In this document: in pieces, positions 42,137 to 49,913 of the stretch
Numbering within the stretch: the first letter of the stretch is position 1
Layout of the letters: the number at the start of each line of letters is the position of its first letter
Position numbers and translations under genes: made by a program
Notes under the pieces: model-generated
What the model was told of the DNA's origin: nothing
The model's input: the letters and a program-made list of their open reading frames with translations, nothing else
The model's database searches: none
Assembly: GCA_035946575.1 (NCBI GenBank)
Contig: DASYZG010000080.1
Location: 74,734 to 138,733, forward strand
DNA from: Gp13-AA77 sp035946575
Lineage (GTDB): Bacteria; Acidobacteriota; Terriglobia; UBA7540
DNA length: 64,000 nucleotides
Direction of reading: 5' to 3'

Positions 42137-42347
42137 TTTAAGAATTAGAGTTTAGCTGCAAGCCCGCCCAGGGACTCTAGATTCAACAGACTCTTGGCTT
42201 TCAACGTTGCTCCTGGATCGATCGATGCGCTCGAGACGCCCGCTCCGCCAGGACACTCCCTCCATTGTACTCATACGAGCGGATTTGCGCGGCCATTTCG
42301 CGTAACCCGGCGGGGCGGGCGGGGTGGCCGAATTGAGCCTGACGGCG

Positions 42348-42373
42348 TGAACCGAAACGGCCTGGGCGCCGTC
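42348..42373 (+). promoter_or_regulatory. ECF-type promoter candidate upstream of the sigma gene
   Basis: TGAACC (42348-42353) followed after 16 bases by CGTC (42370-42373) matches the general form of promoters read by extracytoplasmic-function sigma factors (GGAACC/TGAACC then CGTC). It ends 8 bases before the GTG at 42382, so the transcript would begin at or near the start codon. This fits an autoregulated sigma gene. Evidence is one match without expression data. Confidence 0.4.
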
Positions 42374-42381
42374 TTGTATTT

Positions 42382-42948
42382 GTGGTAGGAACAGAGAGCG
42401 TTTGGATAGACACCTTGACGGAAGCCGCGGCGATCTTGGACAGCGGGACTAGCGAGCAGGCACTGGAGCGCGAGTTCGAACAGCGATTGGCCGATTGCTC
42501 TACGCTGGCCTATCGCGTGGCGCTGGGCGTGGTTCGCAACCATGCCGACGCGGAGGACGTGGCCCAGGAGGCATTCGTGCGCGCCCACCAACACCGTGCC
42601 GGGTTGCGGGATCCCGGGCACTTCAAGGCGTGGTTGATCCGTACGACCTGGCGGCTGGCGATCGACCGGCAACGGTCAGTAACGCGACGGGATCGCCGGG
42701 AGCGAACAGCGTACGAACTCGGGACGCCGGGTTCGACCAGCGACCGGTCGCCCGAGAGCCGCGAATTCGAGCGGCGGCTTGATGCCGCCATCGATACCCT
42801 GCCCGAAGACCTCCGCCGCGTGCTGATTCTCGCCGCCGTCGAGGGCTACGACATGCGCGAGACCGCCGCGCTGCTCGGAATTCCGGAGGGGACCGTCCGC
42901 TCGCGCCTGCATCGGGCGCGAAAGATTCTGGCGGAGAAGCTGCGATGA
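42382..42948 (+). CDS. ECF-type RNA polymerase sigma factor
   Basis: The 188-residue protein shows region 2 (EFEQRLADCSTLAYRVALGV, VRNHADAEDVAQEAFVRAHQ, HFKAWLIRTTWRLAIDRQRS) and region 4 (LPEDLRRVLILAAVEGYDMR, ETAALLGIPEGTVRSRLHRA). It is a typical ECF sigma factor. The start codon is uncertain: GTG at 42382 lies so close to the predicted transcription start that it could be leaderless; a TTG at 42412 would have a GGAACAGAGAG stretch upstream. Its stop overlaps the anti-sigma start as ATGA (42945-42948), so the pair is translationally coupled. Targets probably include the next secreted-protein gene. Confidence 0.9.
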   Translation: MVGTESVWIDTLTEAAAILDSGTSEQALEREFEQRLADCSTLAYRVALGVVRNHADAEDVAQEAFVRAHQHRAGLRDPGHFKAWLIRTTWRLAIDRQRSVTRRDRRERTAYELGTPGSTSDRSPESREFERRLDAAIDTLPEDLRRVLILAAVEGYDMRETAALLGIPEGTVRSRLHRARKILAEKLR

Positions 42949-43733
42949 ACTGCCAAGAGTATCAGCGATGGATCGAAGATGCGGCGTCTGGCGCCCTCGC
43001 CGGCACCATTGCCGGCGCAGTCGATAGTTCGCGTCGCACCCGGCTTGACGCACATCTTGCCGTGTGCCCCGAGTGCCGCCGCGCGTTCGGCACCGCACAG
43101 AGACTGTATGCCGCGATCGATCAGGGAGTCGCGGCCCGGGTTGAGGGAACGCCTTCGGCGGATTTCGCTGCGCGAGTGCGGATGCGCCTCGCTGGTGAAC
43201 CGCACAGACTGCAGTTCCGCCGGTGGCGGCCGGGTATTTGGATTCCTGCCCTGGGAAGCGCTGCGCTGGCGTTGCTGCTCCTGAGCGTCTGGATTGGGCG
43301 CCGGCCAAGTGGGCATCGTCCGCCACCGCCGACGCAGCAGACAGCGCACACCACGGTCGCGCCCAAACCGGCCTCGCCGGGCAATGTGAGGCCGCCCGGG
43401 CAGGCCAGCGTAACGCGTCCGCCGGCGGCGCCGTCAACCGCCCGGCGAACCCGAGTCGCTGGCGCGACGAGGCCGAGCCGCAAACTCGGATTAACGCCCG
43501 ATTCTGAAGCTCCGCAGTTGCCGGTCCAGATTCAGCCGGGCCAGTGGGCCGCGGTTACCAGCCTCTATCGAGCGGGCCAGGCCGGGAAGCTCGGCACCCT
43601 GGAGCAGCCGGTGCCTGCCGATAAGCCCTTGCAGATAGCGCCCGTGGAAGTTCCCCCTCTGGTCATCGCGGAGATTCAGGATCCGAAGCCAGTGGGATCG
43701 GAGCCGGAGAGCACAAACGTTCCAGATCGCTAA
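42945..43733 (+). CDS. Anti-sigma factor with zinc-finger domain
   Basis: The 262-residue protein begins with MNCQEYQRWIEDAASGALAG and an anti-sigma zinc-finger: C3, then H37-x3-C41-x2-C44 (HLAVCPEC). A membrane segment lies near residues 100-121 (GIWIPALGSAALALLLLSVW). The rest is a Pro/Ala/Arg-rich periplasmic tail with no clear fold (HRPPPPTQQTAHTTVAPKPA). It should bind and inactivate the sigma factor encoded immediately upstream, with which it overlaps by 4 bases. The low-complexity tail is unlike a sensor domain, so the signal may act through another protein. A secreted protein gene follows 10 bases later. Confidence 0.88.
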   Translation: MNCQEYQRWIEDAASGALAGTIAGAVDSSRRTRLDAHLAVCPECRRAFGTAQRLYAAIDQGVAARVEGTPSADFAARVRMRLAGEPHRLQFRRWRPGIWIPALGSAALALLLLSVWIGRRPSGHRPPPPTQQTAHTTVAPKPASPGNVRPPGQASVTRPPAAPSTARRTRVAGATRPSRKLGLTPDSEAPQLPVQIQPGQWAAVTSLYRAGQAGKLGTLEQPVPADKPLQIAPVEVPPLVIAEIQDPKPVGSEPESTNVPDR

Positions 43734-43743
43734 GGAGGCGACC

Positions 43744-44319
43744 ATGAAGAAGACCAAGTACGTTGCAGGATCGATCGTGGCGCTGCTGGTGATAGCAGCC
43801 ATCGCGACCGCGCAGCCGCCGCAGGATAATTCCAAGGAGACCACGCCTCTCCAGGTGACGATCATCTTCAACGAGTTCGACGGAGGCAAGCGCGTGAGCA
43901 GCCTTCCCTACCAGATGGCGTGCAACGCTACACCGCGTCACGAACCCTCATCGCTGCGCCTCGGCCTCAGGGTCCCCATCGCGACCGGCGCCGCCGGCGA
44001 CAAGTACAACACCCAGTACTCCTATCAGGACGTTGGCACTGATATCGACTGTCGCGCGATGGCAGCCCCGGAGGGCGGCGGTTTTCTCATCGGGCTCGGG
44101 CTAAAACGAAACGTGGTTTATCCGCCCAATCAGTCGCCGAAGCCGACGGAATGGCAGCCCGGCGCTCCTCTCAATGATCGCCCGATCTTCGGCGGATTCG
44201 AGGCCAACGTGAGGGATCTGCTCCTGCACGACGGGGAAACGGTCCAGGCGGCGACGGCCACCGATCCCGTAAGCGGCCATGTCTGGAAAATCGACGTCAG
44301 CCTGAAAGTCGGCAAGTAG
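43744..44319 (+). CDS. Secreted protein, function unknown, third gene of the sigma operon
   Basis: The 191-residue protein has a signal peptide (VAGSIVALLVIAAIATAQ, cleavage near residue 24). The mature part is beta-rich with two cysteines (YQMACNATP and DIDCRAMA) that may form a disulfide. Phrases LQVTIIFNEFDGGKRVSSLP, SLRLGLRVPIATGAAGD and GHVWKIDVSLKVGK suggest a single beta-sandwich domain. I do not recognise the family. TAAGGAGG precedes the ATG, and the gene starts 10 bases after the anti-sigma stop. Its linkage to the sigma/anti-sigma pair suggests it is the regulated output or a sensor partner. Confidence 0.72.
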   Translation: MKKTKYVAGSIVALLVIAAIATAQPPQDNSKETTPLQVTIIFNEFDGGKRVSSLPYQMACNATPRHEPSSLRLGLRVPIATGAAGDKYNTQYSYQDVGTDIDCRAMAAPEGGGFLIGLGLKRNVVYPPNQSPKPTEWQPGAPLNDRPIFGGFEANVRDLLLHDGETVQAATATDPVSGHVWKIDVSLKVGK

Positions 44320-44378
44320 CGCGGATGCTCCTCCTCGCCGCGTGCCATGCCTCAGCGTGCCGTAACACACCCCTTGGT

Positions 44379-44406
44379 GTCCCCCCTCCTGGGATCAGGA
44401 GGGGGT
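44379..44406. repeat. CCCCCTCCT/AGGAGGGGG hairpin, spacer copy
   Basis: TCCCCCCTCCT (44380-44390) and AGGAGGGGGT (44397-44406) pair around GGGATC. A close relative lies at 45885-45912 inside the coding sequence of the sugar transferase. In this copy the hairpin follows the secreted-protein gene by 60 bases but has no U-tract. Confidence 0.7.
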
Positions 44407-44588
44407 AAGGCGGTGGTCGAACGCAGGAGTGCGACCATCCTGGCCGCCCTTAGGTCACTGCCGAAGCTCTTTGTTTCCGCCTGTAGGGCGGTTTCGCGAA
44501 GTGCCCCTACGAGGCTTCAGTGGGTGGAAAAGGAGCTATCCAGAGATTTCAACAGACTAACACATTGATAATAAAGCTCGAAAAAATC

Positions 44589-44632
44589 TGTCCCATTTTT
44601 CTCACTTTTCTCCATTTTCCCATTTCAGCCTG
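44589..44632. repeat. AT-rich block with CTCACTTTTCTC, copy 2
   Basis: The block TGTCCCATTTTTCTCACTTT, then TCTCCATTTTCCCATTTC corresponds to 11700-11752 with one CTCACTTTT unit less. The second shared segment of these islands is at 45052-45083 (AACGAAGCCGACAAGTCATT then GAAAAATAAGGA). Confidence 0.7.
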
Positions 44633-45350
44633 ATACCATCCAATCGGCAGGGCCTGGTGGACGAAATCGCTGCCGGGGCGGCTCCAGGTTGCCGTGGAGT
44701 AACGAGCATGCAGGCAGGTACGAGACCTTCACTGCCAATAAACCGGTTGGACCGGAATGGTCCCCGGCCGCACGCAGGACGTACCTTTCATGGCCCGGCT
44801 TTCCGCCGCCGGAGAGGCTCCCTGCGAGAAAAGTGCGCGAATCGAGGAACGAACCCACCATCTCCTTTAAAATCAACAAAGTGTTTACAATCTACACAGG
44901 CTATCGTGCTGCAAATCAGGCGGTTTGTAGCTCTTTTTCGCCAAAACAGGGAGAATCGTTTGCTGTCTTTACTGGCTGGGACGCCGTGCGCCCGAGGCTC
45001 ATCGAAGCACTGCGCCCGATTCCGGCCCCGCCGGGGGTCAAGTTTTTCCCAAACGAAGCCGACAAGTCATTGAAAAATAAGGAAACGTGCTCAAGATCCA
45101 GGCAAAACGAAGCCAAACGAAGCTAAAACGAAGCTAAGAAAAGCGTGGCTGGTGACCCGTGGCCAGCCGGTCAGAGGCTGGGACTGGGGCTAGAGTCAGC
45201 CGCTGGTGCTTTCAGCTACGAGTGCCGACGTGAGGGTATCTGCCAGTAGGGAGGTCAAAGGCTTCGCTGACTTGCTGCCCAGCTACTGGCCACTGGCCAC
45301 CGGCCACCAGGCAACGCTTCTTTGTTAAGATTCTGCCTTGGAGCTTTTAA

Positions 45351-46790
45351 GTGTTTTCCCGACATAACCGGATGATCGCCGCGCTTTACGTTCTGGGCGA
45401 CGCCCTGATGGTGCTGGGGAGTTGTCTGCTCGCGTACTACGCGCGCAGCCACTTCTTCCCGCACGCCCGGGTGTTCTACACCGGACGGTTCTACCTGTGG
45501 CTCATGCCGGCGGCGCTGCTGATCTGGATCCTGACGGGGCTCGCCGCGGGGATCTACCGGGAAATCCGGGAGGATGACTGGCGGGCGGTGCTGTGGGACC
45601 CGCTGAAGGTCAACGTGGTGGCCACGCTGGTCCTCATGGCGTTCACCGTCGCCGTCAAGGAGGAGTACATCAGCCGGCTGCTGATCGCGATCTTCTGCGT
45701 CACGGTTCTTACCGCCATGATCGCTCTCCGGTTGCTGGCCCGGCACTTGGGCCCGGGCTTGCGCGCTACCTTCGGCAACGTTCGCCACGTGCTGGTGGTG
45801 GGCCGGACGCCGGAGGCGCTGGAGATCGCCCGTGAGATCGAAGAGAACGAGTCGCACGGTGTAAAGCTCGCAGGATTCGCTCGCGTCCCCCTCCTGAATC
45901 GGGAGGGGGGACAATTGACCAGCGCCGAATCGGGGCTCAGACGCTCCTACCCGCTTTACCCTCTACGCAATCTCGCAGAATTGCTGCGCGCGCATGTGAT
46001 CGATGAAGTGATCTTCGCCGTTTCGCGCGACGAGCTGGAGTGCCTGGAAGAGACGTTCCTGCTCTGCGAAGAGGAAGGCGTCAAAACCCGGGTGCTGGTG
46101 AGCTTCTTCCCGCATGTGATCTCGCGCGTTTACCTGGAGCGCCTGCGCGACATGCCGCTGCTGACGTTCTCCACCACGCCGGAGAACGAGCTGCTGCTGC
46201 TGGCCAAGCGGGTGGTCGATCTGGCCATGGCCCTGGCGCTGACCGTGGTTCTTTCTCCCCTGCTGCTGGTGATCGCGCTGCTGATCCGTCTGACCTCGCC
46301 GGGCCGGGTGCTTTACCGTCAGACGCGCTGCGGCCTGGGCGGGCGCAGATTTACCCTTTACAAATTCCGTTCCATGCGCCAGGGCGCCGATGAACAGCGC
46401 CGCGAGCTTTCGTCCCTGAACGAATTGGACGGGCCGGTTTTCAAGATTCGCGACGATCCGCGCTGCACGCCGGTGGGGCGCTGGATGCGCCGCTTCAGCC
46501 TGGACGAGCTGCCTCAGCTCATCAACATCATCAAGGGCGACATGTCCTTTGTGGGCCCGCGGCCGCCGCTCCCGGAGGAAGTGGCGCATTACGAACGCTG
46601 GCAGCGCCGGCGTCTGCGCATGCAGCCGGGGCTCACCTGCCTGTGGGCGCTCGAAGGCCGCAATAAGCTGAATTTCCGGCGCTGGATGGAGCTCGATCTC
46701 GAGTACATTGACACCTGGTCGCCGGCGCTCGATTGGAAGATCCTGCTGAAGACGATTCCCGTGGTTCTTTTGGGACGCGGCGCGAGCTGA
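45351..46790 (+). CDS. Exopolysaccharide polyprenyl glycosylphosphotransferase (WcaJ-like)
   Basis: The 479-residue inner-membrane enzyme transfers a sugar-1-phosphate to undecaprenyl phosphate to begin exopolysaccharide synthesis. Four membrane segments lie in the first 130 residues. A nucleotide-binding-like region follows (VLVVGRTPEALEIAREIEEN), a further segment at 290-315, then the catalytic bacterial sugar-transferase domain (GGRRFTLYKFRSMRQGADEQ, FSLDELPQLINIIKGDMSFV, GPRPPLPEEV). GTG at 45351 is preceded by GGAG. Residues 179-188 (VPLLNREGGQ) are encoded by a palindromic repeat at 45885-45912, an insertion not seen in usual family sequences. No other exopolysaccharide gene is adjacent. 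Confidence 0.92.
   Translation: MFSRHNRMIAALYVLGDALMVLGSCLLAYYARSHFFPHARVFYTGRFYLWLMPAALLIWILTGLAAGIYREIREDDWRAVLWDPLKVNVVATLVLMAFTVAVKEEYISRLLIAIFCVTVLTAMIALRLLARHLGPGLRATFGNVRHVLVVGRTPEALEIAREIEENESHGVKLAGFARVPLLNREGGQLTSAESGLRRSYPLYPLRNLAELLRAHVIDEVIFAVSRDELECLEETFLLCEEEGVKTRVLVSFFPHVISRVYLERLRDMPLLTFSTTPENELLLLAKRVVDLAMALALTVVLSPLLLVIALLIRLTSPGRVLYRQTRCGLGGRRFTLYKFRSMRQGADEQRRELSSLNELDGPVFKIRDDPRCTPVGRWMRRFSLDELPQLINIIKGDMSFVGPRPPLPEEVAHYERWQRRRLRMQPGLTCLWALEGRNKLNFRRWMELDLEYIDTWSPALDWKILLKTIPVVLLGRGAS
45885..45912. repeat. Palindromic repeat inside the sugar-transferase gene
   Basis: GTCCCCCTCC (45885-45894) and GGAGGGGGGAC (45902-45912) flank TGAATCG. The repeat is in frame and codes VPLLNREGGQ. 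The spacer hairpin at 44379-44406 is the same type. It falls between the nucleotide-binding-like region and the next strand, where a loop length change could be tolerated. Confidence 0.7.
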
Positions 46791-46801
46791 CTCGGTCCAG
46801 G

Positions 46802-46846
46802 GAGTCCTTGAGCCATTCTGCCCTTGACTTAATGACTCAAGGATTC
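46802..46846. repeat. Word-repeat hairpin in front of the adenosine deaminase gene
   Basis: GAGTCCTTGAGCCATT (46802-46817) and AATGACTCAAGGATTC (46831-46846) match at 14 of 16 positions when inverted. The words are the same ATGACTCAA type as at 40618-40690. It fills most of the 83-base gap between the sugar transferase and the adenosine deaminase gene. Confidence 0.65.
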
Positions 46847-46873
46847 AATGATTCCGATGGCCTCAATGATGCG

Positions 46874-48466
46874 ATGAGATTTCGACCCTTGACATTGGCC
46901 GCGGCGCTGGCGATTGTTGCGGCGCTCGCGATTCCGCCGGCTCGTGGAGCCGAGGTTGCCGCCGCGACCGCCCCGCCTCAGGCTCGGGCGGCTCAAGCGG
47001 GCGCCGGGCGGTTGGGAAGCCCCGCCGCGCGCGCCGCGCGCTACCTGGATTCCATTCGCGAGTCTCCGCCGCTCGTGGAGGATTTTCTGGCGCGCATGCC
47101 AAAGGGCGCCGATCTGCATAATCACCTGAGCGGCGCCGTCTACGCCGAAAGTTTCCTCGACTACGCTGCGCGCGACGGGCTGTGCGTCAATCTGGACACG
47201 GTGTCGCTGATTGCCCCGCCCTGCGACGCTTCGCTCCGGCATCCGCCGGCCTCGGAAGCCGTTACCGATGAGGACCTGCGCAACCGGTTGATCGACGCCT
47301 GGTCGATGCGGAATTTTCATCCCACGCCCGAAGACCGTTCCGGTCACGATCACTTCTTCGCCGCTTTCGGCAAGTTCGGCTTGGCGAGCCAGCGGCACAC
47401 GGGCGACATGCTGGCCGAAGTCATGCACCGCGCCGCGCTCGAGCACGAGATTTATCTCGAGTTGATGCTCACGCCGGATGAGGGCGAAGCGCGCAGGCTC
47501 GGCGCCGGAGTGACGTGGAGCGATGACTTCGGGGCCCTGCGCTCCGATCTGCTCGCCAGCGGCATGGCGAAGGTGGTCGCCGATGGCCGCCGCAAGCTGG
47601 ACGCAGCCGAGGCGCAGATGCGCCAGGACCTCGGCTGCGATGGCGCGCATCCGGATCCCGGTTGCGCCGTGACCGTCCGCTACCTCTATCAGGTGCTGCG
47701 GGCTGTTCCTAAGGAGCAGGTCTTCGCCCAGATCGTGGCCGGCTTCGAGACCGCCGGCGCCGACCCGCGCGTCGTGGGCCTGAACCTTGTGCAGCCGGAG
47801 GACAATCGGGTGGCGCTGCGCGACTTCGATTTGCACATGCGCATGCTCGATTATCTGCACGGCGTCTACCCCAAGGTCCACATCAGCCTGCACGCGGGCG
47901 AACTCGCGCCCGGCCTGGTGCGCCCCCAAGACCTCAGTTTCCACATTCGCGAGTCGGTCGAGGTAGGCCACGCCGAGCGCATCGGTCACGGCGTGGACGT
48001 GATGCACGAGCGCGATGCGAAAGAGCTTCTGACCGGGATGGCGCGCCGTCACATTCTGGTGGAGATCTGCCTGACCAGCAATGACCTCATTCTCGGCGTT
48101 CGCGGCGCGGACCATCCCCTGCCCGTCTACCTGCGCGCGGGCGTTCCCGTGGCGCTCGCCACCGATGACGAAGGCGTGTCAAGGTCCGAAATGAATTGGG
48201 AATACCTGCGCGCGGTGGAAACCTATCACCTCGACTACGCCACGCTCAAGCGCATGGTTCGCGACAGCCTGGAGCACAGCTTCCTGCCGGGCGCAGACCT
48301 CTGGAGCGCGCCGGAACGCTTCACGATGGCCGCGGTCTGCGGGGGAGTGCGCCTCGATCCCGCGCCGGCATCGGCCGCCTGCCGTCGCCTTCTGGACGGC
48401 AGTCAGAAGGCGCGGCTCGAGTGGAAGGAGGAGGTGGAGTTCAGCCGATTTGAAAGCGGTTTCTGA
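46874..48466 (+). CDS. Exported adenosine deaminase-family protein
   Basis: The 530-residue protein has a signal peptide (LTLAAALAIVAALAIPPARG, cleavage near 26), so it acts outside the cytoplasm, unlike most bacterial adenosine deaminases. The metal site is H82-x-H84 in KGADLHNHLSGAVY. Further motifs are HISLHAGELAPGL, ERIGHGVDVMHE and VALATDDEGVSRSEMNWEYL (metal-binding Asp-Asp). An expected product is inosine or a related deaminated compound; the substrate could be another purine. Insertions in the middle (about 150-230) make it longer than the 330-360-residue cytosolic family. The ATG at 46874 has no clear ribosome binding site. It follows a word-repeat hairpin. Confidence 0.88.
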   Translation: MRFRPLTLAAALAIVAALAIPPARGAEVAAATAPPQARAAQAGAGRLGSPAARAARYLDSIRESPPLVEDFLARMPKGADLHNHLSGAVYAESFLDYAARDGLCVNLDTVSLIAPPCDASLRHPPASEAVTDEDLRNRLIDAWSMRNFHPTPEDRSGHDHFFAAFGKFGLASQRHTGDMLAEVMHRAALEHEIYLELMLTPDEGEARRLGAGVTWSDDFGALRSDLLASGMAKVVADGRRKLDAAEAQMRQDLGCDGAHPDPGCAVTVRYLYQVLRAVPKEQVFAQIVAGFETAGADPRVVGLNLVQPEDNRVALRDFDLHMRMLDYLHGVYPKVHISLHAGELAPGLVRPQDLSFHIRESVEVGHAERIGHGVDVMHERDAKELLTGMARRHILVEICLTSNDLILGVRGADHPLPVYLRAGVPVALATDDEGVSRSEMNWEYLRAVETYHLDYATLKRMVRDSLEHSFLPGADLWSAPERFTMAAVCGGVRLDPAPASAACRRLLDGSQKARLEWKEEVEFSRFESGF

Positions 48467-48599
48467 CCGGCAGACTGGACCGCCGATGGAACCTCTCCAC
48501 AGGGCCGTGCATCCAACATGGCAGGTGACCCTTGACGCCGGACGAGGAGTACCATATCTTTAAACGGACTTGCAGGGGGTACGTCAGATAGGAGTTCCC

Positions 48600-49913
48600 G
48601 TGAGCACCGAACTGCGACAACCTGAATCCAACCCCAAACCTTTTCGACTCGACGTTCAACTCCAGGATCTGCTTCAAAAACCGGCTGAAACCCGAATCGC
48701 CTCGATACCCGTCATCCTGCCTCGCGGGGAGAAGCTCCCCGAACCGGTTTTTCCGCGGCATCCCGAGCTTCTGACCAAGGACTGGCTGCCCGCCGACGAA
48801 CACGGCACGCCTACCGATCCTTACAAGCGCAGCTGGCCGGCGTCGCTGGTCTATCGTGCCATGCGCGGTTGGTTGTTCCCCTACATCAAGTCGCGCGTGC
48901 TGCCCGGCGACTTCCACCCCATCATCGCCTATCTCTTTACCGAGTGGAAATGCAACCTGGACTGCCACTACTGCTGGGCGTTTGACAATCGTGTGAAGGG
49001 GATGACTGAGGAGAACGCCAAGCGCTCCATCGACTGGCTGCACTCCACCACCTGCCGCGTGCTGGCGCTGATGGGCGGCGAGCCGCTGCTGCGCCCGCAA
49101 TTCGTCCATAAGGTCGTGGATTATGCGGCGCAGAAAGGGTTTTGGGTCTACATCCCCACGAATGCGCGCCTGTTGCGGCCGGAGGTTATCGACTGGCTCG
49201 CCGATGCCGGCACCGCCATCTTCAATATCGCGGTGGACGCGGTGGACGAGAAGCCGGGCCTGCCCAAGGCCCTGAACGTCGTGCGCAGTTATTTTGACTA
49301 TCTGGTTCGCAAGCAGTATCGCTACGGCTATTCGGTCTTCTTCAATATCAACATCTGCCGCAATAATCTTGAAGATGTGAAACAACTGACCGAAATCGCG
49401 CACGATCACGGCATCGCCACCGACTATCACATCAACGAGTCGCCAATGCTGGATCAGCCCCAGTTCCAGCATCTCGATGAGAACAGCACCTTCATCACCC
49501 GTGACGACTGGCCGCAGGTCGATGCCACTGTCGACTGGATCATCGAGAAAAACAAGTCAGGCTACAAGATGGTCAACTCGATCAAGCGTCTGAACGATAT
49601 GAAGGACTTTATGCGCGGGAAGCTGGAGCCGTGGAACTGCCGCGCTGGCCAGAACAACGTGATCGTCCGCGTCGATGGGACGCTGGCGCCTTGCTTCCCG
49701 ATGTATTCAGCGACCTACGACTGGGGCGTGATTGAAAAACCGAAATTCGACACCAGCCAGCTGGACGAGATGAAGCAGGAGTGCCAGACGCACTGCTTCT
49801 CGACGCTCAATCACAACCTCGGCTACTGCTACGATGACAAGCGCGTGATCAAGTGGGTGCTGAAGCAGGCGGGCCGCGCCTTCCAGGGCGTAAGCGGCAG
49901 CTTTGACGATTGA
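48600..49913 (+). CDS. Radical SAM/SPASM protein
   Basis: This 437-residue cytoplasmic iron-sulphur enzyme starts at the GTG at 48600 (AGGAG site). The radical SAM motif is C118-x3-C122-x2-C125 (CNLDCHYC). After the core (RVLALMGGEPLLRPQFVHKV), a C-terminal SPASM-like region holds cysteines in NCRAGQNNVIVRVDGTLAPC and ECQTHCFSTLNHNLGYC, which bind auxiliary clusters. Such enzymes modify peptides, lipids or cofactors. The stop codon overlaps the next gene's ATG as TGATG, so the two proteins are made in a fixed ratio. About 115 residues precede the radical SAM motif, longer than usual. Confidence 0.9.
   Translation: MSTELRQPESNPKPFRLDVQLQDLLQKPAETRIASIPVILPRGEKLPEPVFPRHPELLTKDWLPADEHGTPTDPYKRSWPASLVYRAMRGWLFPYIKSRVLPGDFHPIIAYLFTEWKCNLDCHYCWAFDNRVKGMTEENAKRSIDWLHSTTCRVLALMGGEPLLRPQFVHKVVDYAAQKGFWVYIPTNARLLRPEVIDWLADAGTAIFNIAVDAVDEKPGLPKALNVVRSYFDYLVRKQYRYGYSVFFNINICRNNLEDVKQLTEIAHDHGIATDYHINESPMLDQPQFQHLDENSTFITRDDWPQVDATVDWIIEKNKSGYKMVNSIKRLNDMKDFMRGKLEPWNCRAGQNNVIVRVDGTLAPCFPMYSATYDWGVIEKPKFDTSQLDEMKQECQTHCFSTLNHNLGYCYDDKRVIKWVLKQAGRAFQGVSGSFDD

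Larger units (their letters stand above)
44320..45350. other. 1031-base spacer: AT-rich island with repeats
   Basis: No gene is supported. It contains a C/G-run hairpin (44379-44406), a CTGTAGGGCGG..GCCCCTACGAGG fragment (44481-44513), the CTCACTTTTCTCC block (44589-44632), an island rich in GAACGAACCCA and AAACGAAGC words (44847-45130, at least four AAACGAAGC copies near 45052-45128), and GGCCAC/GGTGGCC-type words near 45150-45310. Base composition is clearly lower in GC in the middle. Confidence 0.6.
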
